Source: Tidjanibacter sp. (GTDB lineage: Bacteria > Bacteroidota > Bacteroidia > Bacteroidales > Rikenellaceae). From it: DNA of 64,000 nt. A program made the position numbers and the translations under genes. The stretch lies in assembly GCA_017396085.1 (NCBI GenBank), contig JAFQNC010000014.1:1-64000 (forward strand), given 5' to 3'. The notes under the pieces were generated by a model. The model was given only the letters and a program-made list of their open reading frames with translations, made no database searches and was not told the origin of the DNA. Below are positions 17,291 through 25,840 of this stretch, piece after piece; position 1 is the first letter of the stretch; every line of letters starts with the position of its first letter.

Positions 17291-18934
17291 ATGAAAGCCT
17301 ATCAACTTTTTCTGACTGCATTTGCACTCGTTGCAACGCTCTTTGTATCCTGCTCGCAGGAGGAGCCGGTAGCACCTGTCGGTGCAGAGATGCCCATCCA
17401 GATTACCATTTCGGATGCCGGCATCCTCTCGACCCGTGCCCTGACCGACTCCGAATACAAAACCCACTTCGAGACCGGTGATGCCGTAGGTCTCTACGCC
17501 GTAAAGGAGGGGGCAGTTGTAAACAACATCGCCAATGTACGTTTGAGTTATGCTGACGGCATGTGGACCCCCGCCGAGCCGATTCTCTACACGACCGAAT
17601 TGGAGGGTGTTACCTATTGGGCATACTACCCCTATGCTGCCGAGTCGGAATTTGATGCTGCTGCCGAAAATCCCTTTGCCGGTAAGATTGCCGCTTGGAC
17701 TATCGGCTCGGATCTCTCGACACAGGAACTCTATGCCGCTTCGGATCTAATGACCGGTTCGGCTGTGGCAACCCTCGATAATGGTCGCTACACTATGGAC
17801 TTGAAACTCCACCACCGAATGGGTATGCTGGTTGTCGAGCTCCCCTCGACCAAGTACACTTTCACCAATACCGAGCCCGCCTTGGAGCCATACATGGTGG
17901 CTGCTGCAAACCCAGCCTTTACGGTAGTTGCGGGCGAGAGCGAGCAGAGCATCGTTCCCTACTACGATGCCACCACAGCAGGCTATCGCATCCTGCTGAA
18001 ACCCGAGACGACCTGCTCGATGAAGGGTCGCTTTGAGGTGGCTGGCAAGGGTCAGAAGTACACCATTGAATTTGCCAATGGTGTTGCTGCCGGCACTTAC
18101 GAGCTCTTCACGGTTGATGGCGGAGTCAAGGAGCAGAGCCTCGAATTGAAGGTAGGTGACTACTTCTGCGCCGATGGTACGATTGTATCCTACCAAGTCG
18201 GAGCAACCGCTCCGAGCAATGCCGTAGGTGTTGTTTGCCAGCTGGGTACGACCGAGGGCATTCAGGCTGCACTGCCCCACTGCTCACACGCCGTGGTATA
18301 TGCCCTGAAACGTACCGAGCGTGCTACGACCGAGGGCGTAAACGACAAGACCGACTATAAGGATGACGCCTATCTCTCGATTTGGTCTACCGAGGCTCCT
18401 ACAAGCGCCATTGACCTCTGGGCTGCCGACTATGGACTGATTGGCGAAGATAACAAGTACAACTCGTCGGACGACACGAAGGTGGCTAACGGCTACGAGA
18501 TGACCACGGCTTGGCTCTCGCTCCCGCTGATTACCGACAAAGTAACGACGAAGGTGACCGACGAAGAGACGGGTGAGGTAACGGAGGTTGAGAGCGAAGT
18601 TCAGAAAGATGTGTTGCAAATTATGCGCGCCACGTTGGCCGGAGCCGTAGCAGTTCCCTCGAACACCACCGGCTGGTGGATTCCTTCGATTTACGAGTGC
18701 CAGCTGCTGCAAGAGCAGTCCGAGGTGCTGAACGCATCGCTCGAAGGTGTGGGCGAGGTGCTGTGGAGTGACTACAACAGCGAGGTAAACGCTGCCGACG
18801 ACAAGTTTGCCGGCTACTGGACTTCGACCCTGCGTCGTCGCGACGCTATGATTGGCTATATGCCCGAGGGGGATGCCAAGGTAGCCTATCTGACCAACCG
18901 CAAGGGTTACTACCGCTTTGCCCTTGCATTCTAA
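17291..18934 (+). CDS. Fimbrillin-like lipoprotein with lectin-like C-terminal domain
   Basis: Lipoprotein signal (ending LFVSC, Cys at about residue 21) followed by a fimbrillin-like region (about 30-300: ETGDAVGLYAV, VTYWAYYPYA, LHHRMGMLVV). The last 90 residues (GWWIPSIYECQLLQ ... GYWTST ... YYRFALAF) resemble the C-type-lectin-like modules found in Bacteroidota surface proteins. Codon use is unlike the genes on both sides: third positions are mostly C or G, as in the GC-rich locus beyond 49 kb. The gene is 86 bases after the previous fimbrillin-like gene and just 10 bases before the acetylesterase, so it is co-transcribed. A surface glycan-binding role is likely but unproven. Confidence 0.75.
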   Translation: MKAYQLFLTAFALVATLFVSCSQEEPVAPVGAEMPIQITISDAGILSTRALTDSEYKTHFETGDAVGLYAVKEGAVVNNIANVRLSYADGMWTPAEPILYTTELEGVTYWAYYPYAAESEFDAAAENPFAGKIAAWTIGSDLSTQELYAASDLMTGSAVATLDNGRYTMDLKLHHRMGMLVVELPSTKYTFTNTEPALEPYMVAAANPAFTVVAGESEQSIVPYYDATTAGYRILLKPETTCSMKGRFEVAGKGQKYTIEFANGVAAGTYELFTVDGGVKEQSLELKVGDYFCADGTIVSYQVGATAPSNAVGVVCQLGTTEGIQAALPHCSHAVVYALKRTERATTEGVNDKTDYKDDAYLSIWSTEAPTSAIDLWAADYGLIGEDNKYNSSDDTKVANGYEMTTAWLSLPLITDKVTTKVTDEETGEVTEVESEVQKDVLQIMRATLAGAVAVPSNTTGWWIPSIYECQLLQEQSEVLNASLEGVGEVLWSDYNSEVNAADDKFAGYWTSTLRRRDAMIGYMPEGDAKVAYLTNRKGYYRFALAF

Positions 18935-18944
18935 ACGACAAACT

Positions 18945-20204
18945 ATGCGAGTTGAGATGAGATGCATACTGGGTATATTGTTTACCTTGTTGAGCCTTCT
19001 GACTGTTGAGGCTCAATCGCGTGTGTTTGAGTTTTCGGATAAGACTCTCTCCGAAAAGGATAGCAGTGGCGACAAAACATCTCTCGACTATACATACTAC
19101 TCTCTGACAGAGGAGATGACGAGTGGAGTGTCGGCTAATCGTTTTTCGATTGCATTGCCCGATGGAAACTACCGTGTCACCGTAACTTTTGATTCAAAGA
19201 GGTTGTCGGGCGATGCGACAATCTTTGCCGAGTCGTCACGTCTGTTGCTGATGAATCAGCCGATTGAGCGTGGAGAGGAGTCACAACACACATTTGTTGT
19301 AAACAAACGCTCTCCTCGTATTAGCGATTCGGAGTCAGCGCGTCTCAAAGAGAAGATTGCCGTAAAACGCAATTGGGATGATTCACTGTCGTTGGATATC
19401 TATTGTGCAGTTCCGTTGAAGAGCATCGTTGTTGAGCCCGTAAATGTCAGAACAATATTTTTGTGCGGTGACTCAACAGTCTGCGACTACGACGATGAGC
19501 CATACGCAAGTTGGGGACAGATTCTGCCTCTCTTTTTGGGTGATAATATTGCTGTTGCAAACTACGCAGAGTCGGGCGAAACAGCTTCGTCTTGTATGTC
19601 GTCGAAACGCTTTGCCAAAGCACTCTCGCAACTAAAAAGCGGTGATTATCTCTTCATAGAACTTGGTCACAACGACCAAAAGCAACAGGGCGCAGGAAAA
19701 GGAGCCTACTACTCGTTTACACATGAGCTGAAAACAATGATTGATAACGTGCGTATGCGTGGTGGGAAACCCGTGTTACTCACTCCATTGCAGCGTCGTC
19801 GTTGGAGTGGTGGTCAGCTACAAGACAGCCATAATGACTACCCCGAGGCAGTGCGAGTATTGGCAGAGCGCGAGGGCGTGCCTCTCATTGATTTGACACA
19901 ATTGACAACCACTTTGCTGACTGCATTTGGTGAGCAACAATCCAAACAACTCTATGTACACTTGCCGGCTAATACACTCCCTAACCAGACCAAAGAGTTA
20001 CGCGACAACTCGCATTTCAGCCCCTTTGGAGCGTATCAAGTAGCAAAAATTGTTGTCGAAAGTCTGCATATGGTTATGCCGGAGTTAAACGAATATTTTA
20101 GAGCAGGATGGAGTGGGTTCTCCCCTGCACAACCAGATGACCCCAACGATTTTGAGTGGGATATACGAGTTGGCTCGGTCTATTCGAAACCAGCGGGAAA
20201 TTAG
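18945..20204 (+). CDS. Rhamnogalacturonan acetylesterase (SGNH/GDSL, CE12-like)
   Basis: SGNH-fold esterase that removes O-acetyl groups from galacturonic acid in RG-I so that lyases can act. The nucleophile block GDSTVCDY, the ELGHND block with Gly and Asn of the oxyanion hole, and the C-terminal DNSHFSPFGA (catalytic Asp and His) are all present. An N-terminal beta domain (about 20-165) precedes the catalytic domain. Start: ATG at 18945, 10 bases after the previous stop; an internal ATG at 18957 begins the hydrophobic signal directly and is also possible. The residues ahead of 18945 overlap the previous gene and were rejected. Confidence 0.88.
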   Translation: MRVEMRCILGILFTLLSLLTVEAQSRVFEFSDKTLSEKDSSGDKTSLDYTYYSLTEEMTSGVSANRFSIALPDGNYRVTVTFDSKRLSGDATIFAESSRLLLMNQPIERGEESQHTFVVNKRSPRISDSESARLKEKIAVKRNWDDSLSLDIYCAVPLKSIVVEPVNVRTIFLCGDSTVCDYDDEPYASWGQILPLFLGDNIAVANYAESGETASSCMSSKRFAKALSQLKSGDYLFIELGHNDQKQQGAGKGAYYSFTHELKTMIDNVRMRGGKPVLLTPLQRRRWSGGQLQDSHNDYPEAVRVLAEREGVPLIDLTQLTTTLLTAFGEQQSKQLYVHLPANTLPNQTKELRDNSHFSPFGAYQVAKIVVESLHMVMPELNEYFRAGWSGFSPAQPDDPNDFEWDIRVGSVYSKPAGN

Positions 20205-20255
20205 ATTATGATAAAATAGATGGAAAAATATTAACAAACTAAAAACTAAAACCTT

Positions 20256-21035
20256 ATGAAAAAGTTTTTTGTAGTAGCAGTTGCAATCTGCACATCGTTT
20301 GCCGTTGAGGCTCAAATCGTAAAAAACAACTTGTTTGCCGGTTATGCCGCCGGTGACAAACTCGAAAAGCAGGAGTATGCCGAAAAGAACTCTCCGATAC
20401 TTGTTGATACTTGGAGCCGCGGTGTGATGAATAGCACAGATATTCAGAGCCATACGGCTTATGTTACCGATGGTTTGACATACGAGGGTTACAATGAGCA
20501 GGGTCTTGCTATTAAGATGGGTAGTAGTTTTGACGAGGGCGCACGTGGTCGTCGTCCAGCAATCTACTCGCTCACCGCAGGTAAAGAGTACCGCAAGGAT
20601 GCCCTCTACCTCGCGTTCCTTGTAAATTTTGAGAAGACAGATGCGAAGAATCCTTCGGAGGTGGTTGCCCTCTCGACAAACTATGCAGGTGGTGGTAACC
20701 GTGGTACCTTCTTCGTGGCTCGCAATGAGATGGATAAGACAAAGTTGCACTTCGGCGTAAGTCTCACCAAGGAGATAGCAGTAGCTCCTGCCACCTACGA
20801 GGTTGGTCAGACCTATTTGGTAGTTATTAAGGTTGATTACTCAACAGCCACGGCCTCTTTGTTTGTCAATCCCGATTTGAATGGTGTTGAGCCCGAAGCA
20901 GTTGCAGTAGCAGATGCCGGCGAGAGTGGATTTAAGCACGCTATTCGCGCAATTAGTTATCGCGACCGCAATAGTTACAAAGGTCGCATCGGTAACTTCC
21001 GCCTTACCAAGAGTTGGGAGGCTCTTGCTGAATAG
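20256..21035 (+). CDS. Secreted LamG/concanavalin-A-like protein of unknown role
   Basis: 259 residues with a signal peptide (MKKFFVVAVAICTSFAVEA). The rest is beta-rich and reads like a concanavalin-A-like (LamG) sandwich: LYLAFLVNFEKTDA, FFVARNEMDKTKLHFGVSL, YLVVIKVDYSTATASLFVNP and a final RIGNFRLTKSW strand. I do not recognise catalytic residues. Similar proteins occur in polysaccharide loci next to acetylesterases and SusC. A carbohydrate-binding or accessory role is inference. Confidence 0.6.
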   Translation: MKKFFVVAVAICTSFAVEAQIVKNNLFAGYAAGDKLEKQEYAEKNSPILVDTWSRGVMNSTDIQSHTAYVTDGLTYEGYNEQGLAIKMGSSFDEGARGRRPAIYSLTAGKEYRKDALYLAFLVNFEKTDAKNPSEVVALSTNYAGGGNRGTFFVARNEMDKTKLHFGVSLTKEIAVAPATYEVGQTYLVVIKVDYSTATASLFVNPDLNGVEPEAVAVADAGESGFKHAIRAISYRDRNSYKGRIGNFRLTKSWEALAE

Positions 21036-21076
21036 TTAATCAATCCGTGCGTAGTCTGTTATAGACTAAATAAATT

Positions 21077-24000
21077 ATGCAATCAAACTTAAATAAAATA
21101 CGTCATCTTGTAACCTTATTGGCGGCAATATTGTGCTTCACATTGCCGTCAATGGGACAAGAGCGTGTAATCACAGGTAAGGTTGTCTATGTCAATGGCG
21201 AGCCTGTAATCGGTGCGACTGTTTTGGTAACAGGCACGATGACCGCCACCTCTACGGGGATCAATGGCGATTTCTCGCTGAAAATTCCCGCCGAGGCGAC
21301 AACTTTTGAGGTTACATACATCGGTTACAAGAAACAAGTGGTAACGATTGGTGCGCGAACCGCATTCCCCATCCGATTAGAGGAGGATGCAGTCGGTATG
21401 GATGAGGTCGTGGTAATTGGTTACGGTACATCAAAACGAGGAAACCTCTCTGGTTCGGTTACCAAGATTGATGCCGAGGTGTTGGAGAATCGCGACGCTT
21501 CGAATATCGCCACTGCGTTACAGGGTATATTGACCGGTGTTGAGGTGCGCACTACGAGTGGTGAGCCGGGTAGTGAGGTCTCTATTCGTGTGCGTGGTTC
21601 GGCTTCTGTTAATGCAGAGTCGGAGCCCTTGTATGTTGTTGATGGTATTCCGGTTGATAATATATCCGATTTGAATGCCTCCGACATACAGTCTATTGAG
21701 GTATTGAAAGATGCCTCGTCGGCTGCTATTTATGGTTCGCGAGGTGCCAACGGTGTCGTAATTATCTCGACAAAGATGCCCGGGAAAGATGAGAATACCA
21801 AAGTGCAATTCACCGCATCGTTTGGTATTCAGCAGATTGAGCGTAAGGTCGATTTACTGACTCCCGAAGAGTGGATTGACTTCCGTACACGTTATAACAA
21901 TGCGCTCTATGTGGCACAGTATGGTGCTTATGGTGCAACCGCTGATGATGACTACGAGACTCGTTTGGTGTTTACGGGTGGTAGCGTTAAGACCTCTTAT
22001 GTGAACGACCCGCGCTGGACTCAACCCAATCACGGAGGGCTTAAACTCATTGATTGGCAAGATGAATTTTTCCGTCTTGCGCCTAAACGAAACTACCAAG
22101 TATCGGTGTCGGATGGCACAAGTAAGACCAATTATCGTATTTCGGCGGGTATGTTGGATCAGCAGGGTGTTGCTATCGGCTCGTCGTATCGTCGTTTGAA
22201 TATGCAGGCTCGTATGCAGAGTGCTCTATTTGATGACAAACTCACTATCGGATTTGACATTCGTCCAACGATTTCCAAAAATGAGGGTGGTCGTGTTGAT
22301 GGTAAGGATAATATGGCAAACCGCGCCCTGACGATGTGTCCTATTGCCGAGCCGGAGGCAGGAATATACTCTGGCGCACAACCATATCCCAAATACGATT
22401 GGGGTGGTTCGGCTGTATCGCCTGTGGCTTATATGGAACAGGTCACCAACGAGTCGAGCAACATTAATCTCGTGTCGTCGATGTTCTTGGAGGCGAATCT
22501 TGCCAAAGGTTTGAAAGCCAATGTGACAGGCTCATACACATATAAGAGTTCTGAAACGCACCGTTTTGTGCCGAGTTCGGTAACATCGGGATGGCAGAGT
22601 TATGACGAAGGTTATCGCACTACGGCACGTCGTAATAACTCTCGTTCAGAGCGTTATCTCTTGCAGGCAACTCTTAACTACGATCGCACGTTTGATGCTC
22701 ATGAGGTGAGTGCAATGGCGGGTTATTCAATGGAGTCGAGTGATGGTACGTCGTCGCAACTCAACGCATCGCAGTTCCCCAATAATACACTTGAATCGTT
22801 CAACGACAAGGACCAAATGCTGACATCGGCTAATGCCTCCTTCACAATGCTGACTCGCCTTGTTTCGTTCTTTGGTCGCGTACAATATGCTTACGATAAC
22901 CGCTATTCGCTGACGGCAAGTATTCGCGAAGATGGCTCGTCGCGATTAGGCTCCAATAATCGTTGGGGTCTGTTCCCTGCTTTGTCGGCTGCGTGGCGAA
23001 TTTCCAATGAGCCATTCTGGCGCGAAAATGATGTTGTTAATCAGTTAAAACTGCGTGGTAGTTGGGGTATTAATGGTAATAATCGTATCTCGGCAACGGC
23101 GGCTATGGCTCTGATGAGTAGTGCAAACTACTCGTTGGCGGGTGGTCTGGTTAATGGTTTTGCTCCAACCTCTATTGAAAATGCCAATTTGGGCTGGGAA
23201 CGTACCCACAGTTGGAATGTTGCACTCGATTTGAGTATGTTTCAGAATCGCTTGCAACTAACAGTTGAGTATTACGACAAACTCACCAAGGATTTGCTCT
23301 ATCAGGTGTCGGTGCCTGCGGTTGTAGGCTTTGAAAAGGCTTGGGATAATGTCGGAAGTATCCGTAACCGCGGTTTTGAGATTGAACTGACTTCGCACAA
23401 TCTCAACAATCGTAACTTCAAGTGGGATACCAACCTCAACCTCTCTTATAACAAAAACATTGTTGAGAGCCTTGGAGAGGATAACACCACTGTATTCACG
23501 GGCTATGATTCTATAACACAGGTTCTGATGGTAGGTCAGCCTATTGGCGCCTATTATCTTTATGATGCTGTGGGTGTTTATCAGTATCAATCCGATTTAC
23601 AGCGTTATCCCGTAATGAAGGGCACTGAATTGGGAGATGTGCGTTATCGCGACGTAAATGACGACGGCATCATCAACGACGACGACCGTACGTTGGTAGG
23701 CTCTCCTGCACCCGATTTCACCTATGGAATGACCAATACACTTCGCTACAAACGATTGGAGTTATCTGTGTTGATAACAGCTCAAACCGGTGGTACGATA
23801 TTCAGCGCACTTGGTCGTGCAATTGACCGTCCCGGTATGAACTTGGGTGGTAACGTGCTTTCGTGTTGGAAGAATATGTGGGTCTCGGAGGAGCAACCCG
23901 GTGATGGTAAAACCCCGGGTATTGCCAATGGTAATACAGGCTCACTTTACGATACTCGTTGGCTGTATAGCACCGATTTTATTAAAATCAAGAATATTAC

Positions 24001-24205
24001 ATTGAGTTACAATTTCAAGACCAAGAAGACCTCGCTGGTGAAGGGTGCTCGTATCTACTTTACGGCTGAAAATGTCTGGATGTGGGATAAGTATTATGGC
24101 GGATTCTCGCCGGAGACCAACAATGGTAATCTGTTGAGTGCCTATGACTATGGTGCTTATCCACAGGCTCGTGTATTTACGATTGGTGCAAATCTAACCT
24201 TCTAA
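21077..24205 (+). CDS. SusC-like TonB-dependent outer-membrane transporter
   Basis: Outer-membrane importer of RG-I oligosaccharides, 1042 residues, working with the SusD gene that follows 12 bases later. It has a signal peptide (about 1-26), a carboxypeptidase-regulatory-like domain (about 27-110: ITGKVVYVNGEPVIGATVLV), the SusC signature DEVVVIGYGTSKRGNLSG (TonB box and start of the plug), the plug block DGIPVDNISDLNASDIQS and IYGSRGANGVVIIST, and a long beta-barrel ending in F. Length and order are normal and no frameshift is visible. Confidence 0.95.
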   Translation: MQSNLNKIRHLVTLLAAILCFTLPSMGQERVITGKVVYVNGEPVIGATVLVTGTMTATSTGINGDFSLKIPAEATTFEVTYIGYKKQVVTIGARTAFPIRLEEDAVGMDEVVVIGYGTSKRGNLSGSVTKIDAEVLENRDASNIATALQGILTGVEVRTTSGEPGSEVSIRVRGSASVNAESEPLYVVDGIPVDNISDLNASDIQSIEVLKDASSAAIYGSRGANGVVIISTKMPGKDENTKVQFTASFGIQQIERKVDLLTPEEWIDFRTRYNNALYVAQYGAYGATADDDYETRLVFTGGSVKTSYVNDPRWTQPNHGGLKLIDWQDEFFRLAPKRNYQVSVSDGTSKTNYRISAGMLDQQGVAIGSSYRRLNMQARMQSALFDDKLTIGFDIRPTISKNEGGRVDGKDNMANRALTMCPIAEPEAGIYSGAQPYPKYDWGGSAVSPVAYMEQVTNESSNINLVSSMFLEANLAKGLKANVTGSYTYKSSETHRFVPSSVTSGWQSYDEGYRTTARRNNSRSERYLLQATLNYDRTFDAHEVSAMAGYSMESSDGTSSQLNASQFPNNTLESFNDKDQMLTSANASFTMLTRLVSFFGRVQYAYDNRYSLTASIREDGSSRLGSNNRWGLFPALSAAWRISNEPFWRENDVVNQLKLRGSWGINGNNRISATAAMALMSSANYSLAGGLVNGFAPTSIENANLGWERTHSWNVALDLSMFQNRLQLTVEYYDKLTKDLLYQVSVPAVVGFEKAWDNVGSIRNRGFEIELTSHNLNNRNFKWDTNLNLSYNKNIVESLGEDNTTVFTGYDSITQVLMVGQPIGAYYLYDAVGVYQYQSDLQRYPVMKGTELGDVRYRDVNDDGIINDDDRTLVGSPAPDFTYGMTNTLRYKRLELSVLITAQTGGTIFSALGRAIDRPGMNLGGNVLSCWKNMWVSEEQPGDGKTPGIANGNTGSLYDTRWLYSTDFIKIKNITLSYNFKTKKTSLVKGARIYFTAENVWMWDKYYGGFSPETNNGNLLSAYDYGAYPQARVFTIGANLTF

Positions 24206-24217
24206 TCTGATGTGAAT

Positions 24218-25813
24218 ATGAAAAGAGTTATCTATAATATAATCATTTCGGTTCTGTCGTGTGCAATGTTCTCATCTTGCACCGATTGGTTGGAGGTGGA
24301 GTCCAAGAGTAATCTTTCGACCACAAATTTCTACAAGACAGCAGCCGAAGCAGAACAGGCTCTCCTTGGTGTCTATAATGGGCTTATGCCGTTGGCAGAG
24401 TATTCGTGGCTGATGTCGGAGTTGCGTTCAGATAACGTGTGGGCTGATAATGCAGAAGATAGTGCAACGCAGCGCGACTATATCGACATCTTCACATTCA
24501 ACCCCAATTTGTCGCTGATTTCGACTCTGAATAAAGCGTGGGTTAATCTCTATGAGATAATTGCTCGCGCAAATATGTTGTTGGCACGTATTGATAATAC
24601 GGTATTTAATCCTGTGGAGGAGATCGATATCAAACTCCAAATGGAGGCGGAAGCACGTCTATTGCGTGGTTATGCCTACTTTGAATTGGTCCGTTATTTT
24701 GGTCGTGTACCGGTAGCGTTAGAGCCGATGACAGTCGATGAGGCTATGTCCACACCGCAGAGTGAAAGTGTCGATATCTACAAGAATGTTATCATCCCCG
24801 ATATGACGTTTGCTGCCGAGAATCTTACGGAGCAAATCTACGATATCAAGGGCAACAAAGCCGCGGCAGGTCGTGCCAATAAGATTGCTGCGCAAGCCCT
24901 CTTGGGGCGTGTCTATCTGACTATGGCAGGCTATCCTCTCTATGATCCTGATGCGAAAGGGTTAGCCAAGGTCGCGTTGAAACGTGTTATTGATGCTGCT
25001 AACGCGAATGGCGATTATTGGGCAAAGACAGGTAAGGATTGGTTGAAAATGTGGATTAGCGACAACGACAACAAATATTACATATTTGAGATTCAGTATG
25101 TCGCTCGCGACGGTTATGGCAACCCCATGACCTATTGGACGTCCCCCAAAGTTGGTGAGGACTATATCGGTTTGCAGATGTCTGGCTATCAGTTGTGTGG
25201 TACGACCGATTTGTTGAACTTGTTCAATGGTGATGCTAATTCTGATGGTGAGTGGGACGATGTGCGTTATGACGGAACATTTGATTTTGAATTTAGTTCG
25301 TCGCTTACATTTTTTGATAAAATGTTTGAGCATAAGAAGAAGCGCGAAGCACTCGGTTATGAGGATATCTCCTCACAAATTGTTACACGCAACTACTTCC
25401 CACAGAACTTCCCCATTATTCGTTTGGAGGATGTTATGTTGATGTATGCCGAGATAGTGGGTCCTATTCCGGAGGCTGTTGAACTTGTGAATAAGATTCG
25501 CACACGCGCCGGACTCAAAGAGCTGACCTCGGATGAGATTCAGAATTTTGATAAGGCTGTTGCAGATGAACGCCGCCGAGAATTGGCGGGCGAAGGTATC
25601 CGTTGGCACGATTTGGTTCGCCACAATCAATATATTGAGGCTCTGCGCAGTAAGTTTATAAGTTACTCGACCGATGAAAATGGCAACATTACTCGTCCGA
25701 AGAGTTATGCAATGGCGTCGCGTGTCATTGAGGGTGTTCATGTATACCCCATTCCCGATGTACAGATGAAGGCTAAACCAGGTCTTTATGAACAAAACCC
25801 CGCTTATAGATAG
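24218..25813 (+). CDS. SusD-like surface glycan-binding lipoprotein
   Basis: Partner of the SusC protein, capping its extracellular mouth. The ATG at 24218 starts a lipoprotein signal ending FSSC; a GTG two codons earlier was rejected. Typical SusD blocks are present: LEVESKSNLS near the N-terminus, EARLLRGYAYFELVRYFG in the TPR region, and ERRRELAGEGIRWHDLVRH near the C-terminus. Length (531) is usual for the family. Probably binds RG-I fragments, by context. Confidence 0.95.
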   Translation: MKRVIYNIIISVLSCAMFSSCTDWLEVESKSNLSTTNFYKTAAEAEQALLGVYNGLMPLAEYSWLMSELRSDNVWADNAEDSATQRDYIDIFTFNPNLSLISTLNKAWVNLYEIIARANMLLARIDNTVFNPVEEIDIKLQMEAEARLLRGYAYFELVRYFGRVPVALEPMTVDEAMSTPQSESVDIYKNVIIPDMTFAAENLTEQIYDIKGNKAAAGRANKIAAQALLGRVYLTMAGYPLYDPDAKGLAKVALKRVIDAANANGDYWAKTGKDWLKMWISDNDNKYYIFEIQYVARDGYGNPMTYWTSPKVGEDYIGLQMSGYQLCGTTDLLNLFNGDANSDGEWDDVRYDGTFDFEFSSSLTFFDKMFEHKKKREALGYEDISSQIVTRNYFPQNFPIIRLEDVMLMYAEIVGPIPEAVELVNKIRTRAGLKELTSDEIQNFDKAVADERRRELAGEGIRWHDLVRHNQYIEALRSKFISYSTDENGNITRPKSYAMASRVIEGVHVYPIPDVQMKAKPGLYEQNPAYR

Positions 25814-25840
25814 TTGAAAACTTAATATATTATTGGTACA

